Assembly (NCBI GenBank): GCA_958295665.1
Contig: OY282560.1
Location: forward strand, 92,728,311 to 92,792,310
DNA from: Tipula vernalis
Taxonomy: Eukaryota; Arthropoda; Insecta; Diptera; Tipulidae
Direction: 5' to 3'
Length of the DNA: 64,000 nucleotides
Shown: positions 1 through 11,477 of the stretch, one piece after another
How positions within the stretch are numbered: the first letter of the stretch is position 1
Layout: each line of letters opens with the position of its first letter
Notes under the pieces: model-generated
Database searches by the model: none
What the model was told of the DNA's origin: nothing
The model's input: only the letters and a program-made list of their open reading frames with translations
Translations under genes and position numbers: made by a program

Positions 1-3000
1 TGCTATAGCCCACAAGTTTTTGGGCAGCAAACATCTAAAATGGTCCGATTACGATGGTTGATACCTCTATCAAAAGGTTTCGGGACGTGTAATTGCTGTG
101 ACAATTTTCACTTTGATTGCTCGATTATTTCTTAACATTTCTTAGAAAATTCAATTTTATTGAAAATTAACTGTGCTATAGCCCACAAGTTTTTGGGCGG
201 CAAAAATCTAAAATGCTCCGATTACGATGGTTGATACCTCTATCAATAGGTTTCGGGACGTGTAATTGCTGTGACAATTTTCATTTTGATTGCTCGATTG
301 TTTCTATACATTTCTTAGAAAATTCAATTTTATTGAAAATTAACTGTGCTATAGCCCACAAGTTTTTGGGCGGCAAAAATCTAAAATGGTCCGATTACGA
401 TGGTTGATACCTCTATCAATAGGTTTCGGGACGTGTAATTGCTGTGACAATTTTCATTTTGATTGCTCGATAGTTTCTATACATTTCTTAGAAAATTCAA
501 TTTTATTGAAAATTAACTGTGCTATAGCCCACAAGTTTTTGGGCGGCAAAAATCTAAAATGGTCCGATTACGATGGTTGATACCTCTATCAATAGGTTTC
601 GGGACGTGTAATTGCTGTGACAATTTTCATTTTGATTGCTCGATTGTTTCTAAACATTTCTTAGAAAATTCAATTTTATTGAAAATTAACTGTGCTATAG
701 CCCACAAGTTTTTGGGCGGCAAAAATCTAAAATGGTCCGATTACGATGGTTGATACCTCTATCAATAGGTTTCGGGACCTGTAATTGCTGTGACAATTTT
801 CATTTTGATTGCTCGATTGTTTCTATACATTTCTTAGAAAATTCAATTTTATTGAAAATTAACTGGGCTATAGCCCACAAGTTTTTGGGCGGCAAAAATC
901 TAAAATGGTCCGATTACGATGCTTGAGACTTCTATCAATAGGTTTCGGGACGTGTAATTGCTGTGACAATTTTCATTTTGATTGCTCGATTATTTCTAAA
1001 CATTTCTTAGAAAATTCAATTTTATTGAAAATTAACTGGGCTATAGCCCACAAGTTTTTGGGCGGCAAAAATCTAAAATGGTCCGATTACGATGGTTGAT
1101 ACCTCTATCAAAAGGTTTCGGGACCTGTAATTGCTGTGACAATTTTCAGTTTGATTGCTCGATTGTTTTTAAACATTTCTTAGAAAATTCAATTTTATTG
1201 AAAATTAACTGTGCTATAGCCCACAAGTTTTTGGGCGGCAAAAATCTATAATGGTCCGATTACGATGGTTGATACCTCTATCAATAGGTTTCGGGACGTG
1301 TAATTGCTGTGACAATTTTCATTTTGATTGCTCGATTATTTCTAAACATTTCTTAGAAAATTCAATTTTATTGAAAATTAACTGGGCTATAGCCCACAAG
1401 TTTTTGGGCGGCAAAAATCTAAAATGGTCCGATTACGATGCTTGAGACTTCTATCAATAGGTTTCGGGACGTGTAATTGCTGTGACAATTTTCATTTTGA
1501 TTGCTCGATTATTTCTAAACATTTCTTAGAAATTTCAATTTTATTAAAAATCAACTGTGCTATAGCCCACAACTTTTTGGGCGGTAAAAATCTAAAATGG
1601 TCCGATTACGATGGTTGATACCTCTATCAATAGGTTTCGGGACCTGTAATTGCTGTGACAATTTTCATTTTGATTGCTCGATTATTTCTAAACATTTCTT
1701 AGAAAATTCAATTTTATTGAAAATTAACTGGGCTATAGCCCACAAGTTTTTGGGCGGCAAAAATCTAAAATGGTCCGATTACGATGGTTGATACCTCTAT
1801 CAAAAGGTTTCGGGACCTGTAATTGCTGTGACAATTTTCAGTTTGATTGCTCGATTGTTTTTAAACATTTCTTAGAAAATTCAATTTTATTGAAAATTAA
1901 CTGGGCTATAGCCCACAAGTTTTTGGGCGGCAAAAATCTAAAATGCTCCGATTACGATGGTTGATACCTCTATCAATAGGTTTCAAGACGTGTAATTGCT
2001 GTGACAATTTTCACTTTGATTGCTCGATTATTTCTAAACATTTCTTAGAAAATTCAATTTTATTGAAAATTAACTGGGCTATAGCCCACAAGTTTTTGGG
2101 CGGCAAAAATCTAAAATGGTCCAATATACCTCTATCAAAAGGTTTCGGGACTTGTAATTGCTGTGACAGTTTTCATTTTGATTGCTCGATTATTTCTAAA
2201 CATTTCTTAGAAAATTCAATTTATTGAAAATTAACTGTGCTATAGCCCACAAGTTTTTGGGCAGCAAACATCTAAAATGGTCCGATTACGATGGTTGATA
2301 CCTCTATCAATAGGTTTCGGGACGTGTAATTGCTGTGACAATTTTCATTTTGATTGCTCGATTGTTTCTATACATTTCTTAGAAAATTCAATTTTATTGA
2401 AAATTAACTGTGCTATAGCCCACAAGTTTTTGGGCGGCAAAAATCTAAAATGGTCCGATTACGATGGTTGATACCTCTATCAATAGGTTTCGGGACGTGT
2501 AATTGCTGTGACAATTTTCATTTTGATTGCTCGATAGTTTCTATACATTTCTTAGAAAATTCAATTTTATTGAAAATTAACTGTGCTATAGCCCACAAGT
2601 TTTTGGGCGGCAAAAATCTAAAATGGTCCGATTACGATGGTTGATACCTCTATCAATAGGTTTCGGGACGTGTAATTGCTGTGACAATTTTCATTTTGAT
2701 TGCTCGATTGTTTCTAAACATTTCTTAGAAAATTCAATTTTATTGAAAATTAACTGTGCTATAGCCCACAAGTTTTTGGGCGGCAAAAATCTAAAATGGT
2801 CCGATTACGATGGTTGATACCTCTATCAATAGGTTTCGGGACCTGTAATTGCTGTGACAATTTTCATTTTGATTGCTCGATTGTTTCTATACATTTCTTA
2901 GAAAATTCAATTTTATTGAAAATTAACTGGGCCCACAAGTTTTTGGGCGGCAAAAATCTAAAATGGTCCGATTACGGTGGTTGATACCTCTATCAAAAGG

Positions 3001-3430
3001 TTTCGGGACGTGTAATTGCTGTGACAATTTTCATTTTGATTGCTCGATTGTTTCTAAACATTTCTTAGAAAATTCAATTTATTGAAAATTAACTGGGCTA
3101 TAGCCCACAAGTTTTTGGGCAGCAAAAATCTAAAATGGTCCAATATACCTCTATCAAAAGGTTTCGGGACTTGTAATTGCTGTGACAGTTTTCATTTTGA
3201 TTGCTCGATTATTTCTAAACATTTCTTAGAAAATTCAATTTTATTTAAAATTAACTGGGCTATAGCCCACATGTATTTGGGCAGCAAAAATCTAAAATGC
3301 TCCGATTGCGATGGTTGATACCTCTATCAATAGGTTTCGGGACCTGTAATTGCTGTGACAATTTCCACTTTGATTGCTCGATTATTTCTAAACATTTCTT
3401 AGAAAATTCAATTTTATTGAAAATCAACTA
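1..3430. repeat. 173-bp tandem satellite, about 20 monomers
   Basis: The same motif recurs every 173 bp. Monomers carry the dyad GGGCTATAGCCC, a CCCACAAGTTTTTGGG hairpin and an A/T-rich block AATTCAATTTTATTGAAAAT. Variants differ by single bases. Monomers near 2116 and 3138 share a short deletion after TGGTCC. The block at 213-900 matches 2277-2964 at an offset of 2064 bp, with the same variant order, which indicates higher-order duplication. Each monomer holds a 64-codon open frame that ends in the next monomer. Because 173 is not a multiple of three, these frames are artefacts of the repeat. The left end is open at the window edge; the array decays into unique DNA near 3430. Confidence 0.97.
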
Positions 3431-3639
3431 TAGGAACCTAATGTTTTTTTGTACCCATAAAATCCTTCATTTTATGGCAAATGATATAAAGTGTAAAGTG
3501 TCAATATTAGCGAGAAATCTTTGGCATAAAATACTCATGGATCGTGTATCGATTTATATTAACTTTTCAATTCAAACACGACCACTTTTCTTCAAACCAT
3601 AAAGTGTTTTATTGTGAATTATTTTCAAATCCTTCAGGT
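3431..3639. other. Unassigned AT-rich spacer
   Basis: Unique sequence between the satellite and the copia relic. No coding motif, structured repeat or RNA gene was seen. Confidence 0.5.
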
Positions 3640-3840
3640 TATTTTATATATATTTTTTCTGAGAAGTCTCCTTGCAAAAACGCAGCAACGGCATCTATTT
3701 GATCGATATTTAAGCCGTTTTTAACTGAAAGGCTTATCAAAAATCGAATTGGTAAATATCTTACTACAGGCGAATATACTTCTCCAAAGTCAATACTATA
3801 AACCTTCAAACAGCCTTTGGCTGTTACCATTACAATTACC
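3640..3840 (-). pseudogene. Copia RT N-terminal fragment
   Basis: A 63-residue frame reads VYSPVVRYLPIRFLISL, then IDQIDAVAAFLQGDFSEKIY. This matches the start of the copia reverse transcriptase palm, where family members have SPVVR..IR and a VxxAFLxG(E/D)L.E.IYM block; the first catalytic Asp is the D of the IDAVAAFL segment. The frame stops directly after this block and the YVDD-containing part is absent, so no active polymerase is encoded. Confidence 0.9.
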
Positions 3841-3984
3841 TTCGTTGTCTCGTTTAATTTTGAAAACCCGATTTCGAATTGATTGGTAAATCAACCAATT
3901 TAGAGTAGTGGGCGTAAGATAGCCAATTCGCATTCACGTATTGTTTTTGATTATGTTTTAGTGGTGAATTGAGTTAGCCGCTAT

Positions 3985-4480
3985 ACATTCTCATGGCAAT
4001 TTAACGCTTCTTGGATTTTAGTTGGCTTACCAACAATTTCAGCCATATTCACTGGATAAGTAACATACTCATCAAATAATCGAGGTTTTTGTGTACTCGA
4101 ATGTCGCATCTCTGTAGCTGGTGTTACCTTATTGGGACGGAACAAATGTATTATCGTCAGCACTTTCATATTGAAAATTTTCATCATTGTTCAACATTAT
4201 GTCACTTTCATTAATTGTTGACTCATTTAGGGAAATTTGATCACTCGTTTTCTCAGGTGTATTTGTTGCCAGATGTCGAATATTTGTTGGAGCGAGAGTG
4301 ACATCATTTTCCCCGACTTTATCCGGACCATGTTTAACACTAACAGTTGAATCCTTCACTTCATGATAACTGTCCTAACTAACGTTGTTTTCAACACCTT
4401 TTTCTTGTAAGGAAATTACATCTCGACTCAACTTTATCTCTTTGTTCTCTGAATCAATGCATCGATATCTTTTTACGTCC
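3985..4480 (-). pseudogene. Copia integrase tail and hinge
   Basis: On the minus strand the segment begins with KRYRCIDSENKEIKLSRDV, the copia motif that follows the integrase core (family form KGYR..D..T..I..SRDV.F.E). A polar, acidic, low-complexity linker follows, then DEYVTYPVNMAEIVGKPTKI and QEALNC, the conserved lead-in to the reverse transcriptase. An in-frame stop near 4375 and a frame change near 4150 break it. Identification rests on order and motifs. Confidence 0.8.
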
Positions 4481-4519
4481 TCACTAATACAACTAATTTA
4501 TGATTAGCTCTTCCAGCAA

Positions 4520-4690
4520 TCCGATTCTTCTCCGGTTTGTATTCCACGGGTTTTTAGAATTTACATATTCGGTCAGTGCGCAGAACCAATCGAATTCTGA
4601 ATTTTCCCGTAAAAAATACACAAACTTTTTCCGTGAATGGCCATCGATAAATGTTAAAATATTCCGAGCACCTCTGGACTATTTAAATCT
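4520..4690 (-). pseudogene. Copia integrase core fragment
   Basis: The minus-strand frame carries NILTFIDGHSRKKFVYFLRE followed by FDWFCALTEYVNSK. This matches the copia rve integrase core (family form Y.LTFIDDYSRK.WVYFL), whose catalytic Asp is the D of FID. The fragment sits between the GAG-pre-integrase part and the hinge, as expected. Adjacent frames are shifted, so the domain is not continuous with its neighbours. Confidence 0.85.
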
Positions 4691-4789
4691 GAATGAATCA
4701 GATTCAAAATATGATTTGCTGTGTTGTACTTTTTCTAAATGGCCGCCGTGTCTGCTTTCCTTCTTGGATAACACAAACAAAGCTTTTCT

Positions 4790-5095
4790 GTTATCTGTGA
4801 TTGCTACCATGCATTTCACCTGTTGCACTGGAACCCAATAATCGCCATTCTTCTGCTTCAACTCCTGTGCAACTGATAATAAATTTCCGTTTAAACCAGG
4901 TACAAATAAAATGTTTTCAAATCCACCTCTGTTTCATATCAAATGTTACGAAGGCCTTTCACTGGTATTTTGTCTATGGTAAGGCCGAAGTTATGTGTGT
5001 TACATTCGAAGAATCTAATTTGTCGAATAAATTGTCATAAGACGTTGTATGCTGCGATGCTCCGCTATCAATGCACCATTTATCATGGTGGTCTC
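4790..5095 (-). pseudogene. Copia aspartic protease and GAG-pre-integrase fragment
   Basis: The minus strand encodes KWCIDSGASQHTTSY. The active-site DSG is at 5061-5069, in the context W.IDSGAS.H typical of copia proteases. After a frame change comes NILFVPGLNGNLLSVAQELK, the protease C-terminal motif (family N.L.VP.L..NLLSV), then a short GAG-pre-integrase-like stretch. The catalytic triplet is intact but the frame is broken downstream of it. Confidence 0.88.
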
Positions 5096-5129
5096 TTGAT
5101 TGATATGATGTGTCCGTCACAGCCACAAC

Positions 5130-5310
5130 AAACCTCGTTTTATCGGCATAATTTTTATTCCTTCACTATAACAATTTTTTGAGGTGTTCCCGATGTGAAA
5201 GATACACCGCTGCTTTCCAAACCCATTATCATTGGTTGCAAGTCGTTAGGCAAATCAGCCAATAATATACTTGCGAGCCATTTGTCTGCAACAATCATCC
5301 AAATTTGTAC
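5130..5310 (-). pseudogene. Copia gag C-terminal remnant
   Basis: The minus strand reads ADKWLASILLADLPNDLQPM followed by IMGLESSGVSFTSG, matching the copia gag helix block (family LL.SLP..Y...I.AL......T). A following stretch, CIFHIGNTSKNC in another frame, resembles a damaged zinc knuckle lacking one cysteine. The upstream gag part cannot be followed past about 5310. Confidence 0.7.
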
Positions 5311-6235
5311 TACAAAATATCACAGGTTTTGGATAGAGTTGAGCCCTAAAACTATATCGCAGCCAAGTATTTGAATGCATTTCCTTACTCATCACCAAAA
5401 ACATTTATTCATTTACCGTGATCGTAAACTTTTAAACATTTAATCGTACGCATGTTTCATATATCATCGTACATAAACTTTTAATAGCACCGACATTTTA
5501 TCGCAACATTATTTTTTATGTTGAATATTATTGAAAAGAATGAAAATTGTTTTCTTTGGGGAAGTTGATTGAAAAAAGAGAATAAAGATGTTTTATTAAT
5601 ACTTTATGAAAAACTTATTTCCTCCAACCGGACATACAATCGGGTTGTTACGATGCACTAGCCCCAGAATAAAGAAAATCTGAGCCACACCTATGGCACA
5701 TCTTGAAAAATAGATGCAATGGCCTTCTTGTCATCGGCTGTTCCGTTATTATATTTAAATTTTGACAATGCGGGAGTTCCGCGTTGTTTTCGCGGTTTCC
5801 AATATTTTGTTTATTGACATATTGAACGGTTTACTATTACTCAAAATTATTTGCACGTAAAAGCATTTCTTTATATAACTCGTATCATGTATAATGGAAC
5901 GTTTCAAAGATTCTCTGCCAGAATTTGCACACAGTATATACAGTCTGCAAATGCCGCAATCTTATCTTTAACTTGAGATTGATATTGGCCCTATAGTACA
6001 GATCCCTATGGAACCCGAATATTCAACAATTTACTTCTACTCAAATAACATTTGTAGTGATTTACTTCGTATCAATAAAAAGTGCAGATGAACTTACGTT
6101 ATCGTTAGCCCTGTGCGAGATTTTTTGAATTGCTTGATGGGAGAGTACAGTGAAATTGGCTGCCATTTAGCAAAACGGATCTATTGTTTTTTTTGGGTTT
6201 AGACACCATATGTCAACGATAGTTTTAGTTAAGCG
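5311..6235. other. Unassigned AT-rich sequence
   Basis: No coding motif or repeat was recognised. It could hold the decayed 5' LTR or leader of the copia relic on its left, but no TG...CA pair or primer-binding site could be identified. Confidence 0.4.
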
Positions 6236-6239
6236 TGTT

Positions 6240-6790
6240 ACTTTGAATTCAACTCAAAACTAAACCAAATTCTAACTCAATCTCAACTCAACTTTCAACT
6301 CAATTCCCAACTCAACCCTCAAATCAACTTCAAACTCAACGTTCAACTCAATGGCTAAATCAACAAAGTCCGGTAACTATATTGTGTACATGAAACCAAC
6401 ACAATCGTAACAAAACATCTAACTCGATCCAAATACAACCATCAACTAACTCCAAAATCAACGCCCAACTCAATCCTTAAATCAGAACGGCTCAAAAAAC
6501 TGCATGCGTACAAAAACTCAACTCAAAACAAATCGAGCTTACTTCCAGTCAATCTCCAGCTCAACCTCCAGCTCAAGCCCAATCCAATACCAGACCCCAA
6601 CTCAACCGCAATTCGACTCCAACTCGTCCTTTAACTCAACCCCAAACTTAACGACCAATACAACTCAAAAATTAACAAGGTCTGAAAAACTACATGTACG
6701 TGAACTCAAGCTAACTCTAAATCAATCCCCAATCATTCAACTCTAACTCAACTCCAACTCAACCCAAATCCTCAACTTAATCTCAAAGCA
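6240..6790. repeat. CTCAA-rich degenerate minisatellite array 1
   Basis: Degenerate repeats of AACTCAA, CCAACTCAA and CCTCAAATCAA make up the stretch. Set into it are copies of a longer motif: CTGCATGCGTACA near 6500 and CTACATGTACGTGAACTC near 6690, each followed by AACTCAA and preceded by a CCTTAAATCA-type block. The same combination recurs at 43616-45345, 56440-56770, 58495-58600 and 62700-64000. Local ORFs rich in Thr, Ser, Gln and Asn are read-through of the repeat. Confidence 0.9.
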
Positions 6791-6985
6791 TAAAAAATTG
6801 GTCAACGTCGATCAAAAACCACGGGTTATACCACGTTATAATAAGTACCAGGTTTTAGATCAATTAAAATGGCAGGAACTCGCCCGACTTGACATACATG
6901 TTCCAAAAACAAGTGAAATTCCTTGGGTATGGACATCCAGATATAAAGACAAACGGAAGGACATTTTTTTGCTTTACGTTTAGCT
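6791..6985 (+). repeat. Conserved tail downstream of CTCAA array
   Basis: This sequence is homologous to 58601-58860. Shared landmarks in order are AAAAATTGGT, CCAGGTTTT, ATCAATT, ATGGCA, CGAC..TTGAC, CC.(T/G)GGGTA, GACATCCAGA and GACGGAAGGACATTTTTTT. Both copies lie directly 3' of a CTCAA array, so array and tail probably move or spread as one unit. A weaker partial match lies at 45346-45445. The 61-codon frame here is not supported by any family. Confidence 0.65.
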
Positions 6986-8774
6986 ATCACGAATTTGTAT
7001 CACCACATACATTGTACGATTTCATCAAGTTTTAGGGGATTCTATTGAAAAGCTACAAATAAACCAATTTGAGAACCATACAAAAAAATCTCGAAAATTA
7101 TGAATGACATCAACTTAAATTCTTGCAGATGTGTAGATGCTATCAGGAGTTGCACGTAAAAATGTAGTCGGAAAATTGCCTTATGAATAGGGGCATAAAA
7201 CGACACAGCAAAATGATAAATTACACAACACATACTGGGTACATATCTATACAAAATTCCAATTTTGTATACTTCTTAAGTGATACCGATTAATATTCAG
7301 TTTGTCGCCCTCTATGTTACAGAGAGTAAAGCTTTGCTTTGTAAATTCCGGGTCTCAAGTTCGGTTCGCGGTGGTGACACGAACAAATTTGTCACCATGG
7401 GTATTCGATTGAATTTGTGTTGTTACTAGCTTTTCCTTCAAAGGATATTAAAACCACTGCAAGAGTAAAAACAAAACGTAGAGTTACTGAGGATATGGCA
7501 GTATGTAGAATCACCGTTTGTAAGGCAATCTCATTTAGTGATTATGGTTTGTCAACTTCACAAAAAAGCCTATAACACATTGTTTATTTATTGTGCACAA
7601 TTAATTTACATCGTTTCGGCACACCTTATTTTGAGCATCAGCTCATTCATAATAGGGTGTACCAAAAAAACACAATTTCACCCAGTAGCGTATCCAAATC
7701 CCGGCATAACAAGAATCTTTGCTTGAAACAGTAAAGGCATCAGTTTTTCGTTTGGTTTCACTAAATCTTTGTTCTTGATCCACAAACTTCATCAAAATCG
7801 TGAGAAAATAGGCTTAGAAACAACATCTTCATCTGACATCATGATATCAACGTTTTTGTTCGTTTTCGAGATGATACCTGTATGGCTCGAGCGTTTACGT
7901 AAATTTTAATTTAGCGAAAAAAAAATCAGAAAATCACGTTCACTGGCGTGAAAGTCAAAGAATAATACATTGCCGTGTATTGCTACTGAAAAGTTTACCA
8001 AGCCTGTTCTAAGGCATTCTACATAACAGGGGAATTCTTTAAATAATATTTATGAAATCGACGAGGATGCAGCCAAAGAAGCAATCAAGATTAAGTTTTC
8101 GATGGAGAACATGAAGATGTAGATCGACAGCTACGAGTTACTGAATTGTTGCAAAATAAATACCAGCAAATTATTTATATAAATAGATAATCACTAGTAC
8201 TTCGTGTAAATCCTCGAATTAAAGCATAATAACGCGTTTTCAAAACTCGTTGAGCTGGATAAACATAAACGAAACCAAATCACTACGATTGAAAATATTT
8301 AGATAGCAACACCTAATAGTTACATAAGCCAATTATAATTAGCCTTACAAATTCAATAAAATTTAAATCAATATTTCATCCCTCTCCCCCACACCAATGT
8401 TATAGGTCATTCACATAATATTGTATTGTACAATATACAATAATATATCAGCATCCACAATAAGTGTCATAATTTTGATCAAGATGAAACCACTTCGATT
8501 TTGATCAAGTGGAATTAACAGGACATTATGCTCTGCTAATTTATTATTATGTATATGAAATTGATTGAAATTTATATAATATCATGAAAAACTAACCCCT
8601 TGTACATACGAGTATGTATGTATATTTTACATTATTTTGGATGATTTATGTTGGTCATATTCATAAATATTTGTCTTACTTTCACCCGATTTTACGGTAC
8701 GGTGTGCTCTGTAGAGGACAAAATGAACTGTGCGTAACATTTTAACAATAATTTGTAATTAAAAATTAATTGTA
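6986..8774. other. Unassigned sequence
   Basis: No transposon protein motif or tandem repeat was seen. Near 8424 there is a small AT palindrome around ATTGTACAAT. Short open frames here have no recognisable content. Confidence 0.4.
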
Positions 8775-8930
8775 ATTCATTCTTTGTATTAGATGGATTT
8801 AATCAAAATCGGTTAAGAAATATTCAAATTTCACCCTAATTGGGCAAATTCCAGAATTTTATCAAGAAATCATTTTAGCATCCCGGTTCCATCGTGCTTG
8901 GCAAATAACGTCTTAAGCGGTTTTAAAAAG
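8775..8930 (+). repeat. Fragment of the 106-bp repeat family
   Basis: It carries the family landmarks TCAAAATCGGTTAAGAAAT, AATTGGGCAAATTCCAGAA and AAATCATTTTAGCATCCC in the forward order of the 106-bp units at 55400-58309. A further short scrap (ATTCCAGAACCTCATTTCCAT) is at about 8996-9017. Confidence 0.75.
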
Positions 8931-9029
8931 TGACATTGCAGAACTTAATCTAAATATAATTCTAAAATGTCATTTCCATCTTAATTATTACCTTATTCCA
9001 GAACCTCATTTCCATGGCTACCGTGTTGA

Positions 9030-9385
9030 AATAGTAGCCAATGGAAGAAAAAGGAAAAGGTCGCTATATTGATTGGGATAAAACCCCAAAATTATGTTGA
9101 ATAATAACCACCAGATTAAGCAGCAATCACTGAAAAAGTCGATAAAATCTTGCTAAGGAATTAAATATCGATCACAAAACAGTTTTAAACCATTTACGTA
9201 AGGCTGGATTCAGAAAGAATTTCGATGTTTGGGTGAAGCATAATTATGCTACTGGAACGCAACGAAAACGACGCAATTTCGAACCAAATCATTACTGGCA
9301 ATGAAAAAAGGATTGGAAGGGAATCGTACATTATGAGGTTCTAGAACCTGGTCAAACGATTAATTCTAATTTGGGATTCTCAAAC
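9030..9385 (+). pseudogene. Mariner transposase relic
   Basis: Around 9155-9215 the sequence encodes ELNIDHKTVLNHLRKAGF, the helix-turn-helix of mariner transposases (family HVDHKTVLNHL.KAG..KKLDVWVPH). Near 9320-9375 it encodes DWKGIVHYEVLEPGQTINS, matching the DWKG..H.ELL..G.TINS block after the second catalytic Asp region. The part between, which should hold ITGDEKW and the surrounding catalytic core, is missing or scrambled, and stops interrupt the frame. Terminal inverted repeats were not found. Confidence 0.85.
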
Positions 9386-9929
9386 CCGGGACTCCGGTCT
9401 CAAAAGTGTGACCAGGAAATCGCGGGATTTCCCGGTTTTCGATTTATTTATTTTATATTATACCCTGTAAAACCTCGGTTTAAGAGGTTAACTGAGGGTT
9501 AGCCTGTCTCTTATTTCCGACTATTCCTTAGATCTCAATACAAACAATTTGAATATTACGTGTAGATGTACTCACCTCCGCCTCAAGTAAAAAATGCTGG
9601 GCCAAATCAGCTGACAGCGATGTCCATAATCGATTTGCCACCGAACGTTACGACCTCAGATATTTTTAATAAAAATATACAAAAGTGCAGCATAGTCCAA
9701 AGCGACACCTAATTTTAAAAGTTTTAAAAATTACCTTACCAGGCAATTTAAATCAAAGTGAAATTATTAATTTAAATAACATTTTGGTGTGTTGAACCAT
9801 AACGAAACTAAAAGTGCATCGTCTCCTGTTGTATCTTCAGGTTGGATAATTGAAACTCCAATTTATTATTTATTTTGATAACTTTATTTATTTCAGACAG
9901 GTGGTGAAAAAGTACAAGATGGATTCTGT
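9386..9929. other. Unassigned sequence between mariner and gypsy relics
   Basis: No coding motif was recognised. Part of it may belong to the gypsy element whose RT fragment starts near 9930. Confidence 0.35.
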
Positions 9930-10085
9930 TCTGCCTCTCCGGGTTGAACATATTGTACCTGTGGTCAAGGCAAACGGGAAAATTCGTATTTGCGGTGATT
10001 TTAAAATAACAATAAACCCACAGCTAGTGATAGACGAACATCCCCTACCATCTACAGACGAATTATTTGAAAATTTGGTCGTCAA
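9930..10085 (+). pseudogene. Ty3/gypsy RT fragment
   Basis: The frame carries VPVVKANGKIRICGDFKITI followed by NPQLVIDEHPLPSTDELF. This is the conserved start of a Ty3/gypsy reverse transcriptase (family P.V.V.K.DG..R.C.D....N......YPLP..D.L). It stops matching after ELFENL at about 10085, where Jockey sequence takes over. No YxDD, RNase H, integrase or LTR follows. The sharp junction suggests either insertion of Jockey into gypsy or a deletion joining the two. Confidence 0.9.
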
Positions 10086-11391
10086 CGTCTTACAAACAAG
10101 TAAACTAATTGGGATCAATGTAGGAGGCTAGTCGAACTAAATTGTCTACTTAATATTCCTCTGATCACACCAGCTGATATTGATGCGGCGACAGTAAATC
10201 TAAGAGGTGTCATGTCATTATCCGCTGAAAGGGCTATACCCGGCATAAGTAGTTCGGAAAAGGTAAATAAAATGTCACGTAATATACAGGAACTAATCCA
10301 CAAAAAGCGACAAATTCGCCGTAAAAGGCAGCAAACAAAATCACCGTTATTAAAATGGAAATTGAATCGAGCTATTAAGGCCCTAAGATTTGCTTTGCGG
10401 GAAGAAGGAAACCAGCGCATTAAGAACTATTTAAGTGATCTCTCGGCAAGCGAGAGGACAGATTATTCTTTGTGGAAGGCAACAAAAAATTTAAAAAGGC
10501 CAACAAATTCGAATCCACCGATTAGACTACCAACTGGAAATTGGGCGAGAAGTGATGAAGAAAAAGCCAATGCTTTTGCTGCTCATCTAACAACAGTATT
10601 CGTTCCACACGAAGAAGATAACTATTTCGTGCCACTTCGGCAAATGGATGATAGTTTATCCTACAAACCACCTACAAAGTATAATTGGAAGAAAGTTAAG
10701 AATACAATTAAAACTTGCATAAGGCCGAAAAAGGCACCAGGACATGATCTCATTACTGGAAAAATGACAAGCGAATTGCCAGATAGATGTATAAAGCTAA
10801 TAACATTTGTATTCAACGCGATCAATGCGAACCAGTTATATCCCTCAAAAATGGAAGATATCTTTGATCACTTTGAAGCCAGGAAAAAATGAAACGCAAA
10901 TCTCATCATATCGTCCAATAATCATGCTGCCCACAATCTCAAAGCTATTTGAAAAAATGTTACTAACGAAATTGAAACCAATATTAGAAGAACGGCGCAT
11001 TATTACAGACCATCAATTTGGATTCCGAAACCATCATGGTACTACAGAGCAAGTACACAGAATTGTAAATGCAATCAAAATCACCTTCGAGGAAAAGAAA
11101 TATTGTTCGGCTGCCTTTTTGGGTATCGCCCAAGCTTTTGATAAAGTTTGGCACGATGGACTAATTTACAAAATTAAAGAGTTTCTACCGAAAAAATTTC
11201 ACTCAGTTTTGGGAAACTATCTTCTTCAAAGGCAATACATGGTCAAACAAAACAGCGCAACTATTTGCTTAAATGCTATTAATGCAGGTGTCCCACTAGA
11301 CAGCGTTCTAGGACCAATATTATACTTGTTGTACACAACTGATATACCTGTAACTAACAAATTAATAATATCAACATTTGTCTCACACTAA
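10086..11391 (+). pseudogene. Jockey-clade non-LTR element A, linker and RT
   Basis: The coding match starts at TNWDQCRRLVELN (10104), the usual segment after the endonuclease, so the endonuclease is lost. A 226-residue frame (10212-10892) holds the basic linker and the KKAPGHD block. The frame then shifts at about 10850 into SSYRPIIMLPTISKLFEKML, HQFGFRNHHGTTEQVHRI, AFLGIAQAFDKVWHDGL and GVPLDSVLGP. The first catalytic Asp of motif A (family AFLDI..AFD) is Gly here (11122-11124). The frame stops before the FADD motif. The copy is 5'-truncated, 3'-incomplete and catalytically dead. Confidence 0.93.
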
Positions 11392-11477
11392 TCCTGAAAT
11401 TGCCTCAACCTCCACCAGCAAGTGCCTACCAGCAAAAATAAAAAAATAAAACCAGATGTTCTTTTATTAAACATACC

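Larger units (their letters stand above)
3640..5310 (-). mobile_element. Decayed Ty1/copia retrotransposon, internal part
   Basis: Read on the minus strand, the order is gag C-terminal part, protease, GAG-pre-integrase, integrase, variable hinge and reverse transcriptase start, which is the copia-type order with integrase before RT. The frames are broken by stops and frameshifts. The RT ends after its first palm segment, and the gag-protease spacing is short, which suggests an internal deletion. No LTR pair was recognised on either side. It is a dead fragment lying next to the satellite. Confidence 0.9.

Noticed and set aside
1..3430. CRISPR-like regular repeat array
   Set aside because: The whole 173-bp unit is repeated with no unique spacers, and the genome is eukaryotic.
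213..3602. A family of 64-residue Cys-containing proteins repeated every 173 bp
   Set aside because: They are the same satellite frame in each monomer, each stopping in the next unit, with changes spread evenly over codon positions. No gene is indicated.
7330..7430. LTR or tRNA-like sequence around GGTTCGCGGTGGTGACACG
   Set aside because: A primer-binding site or cloverleaf could not be completed, and no paired copy was found in the window.
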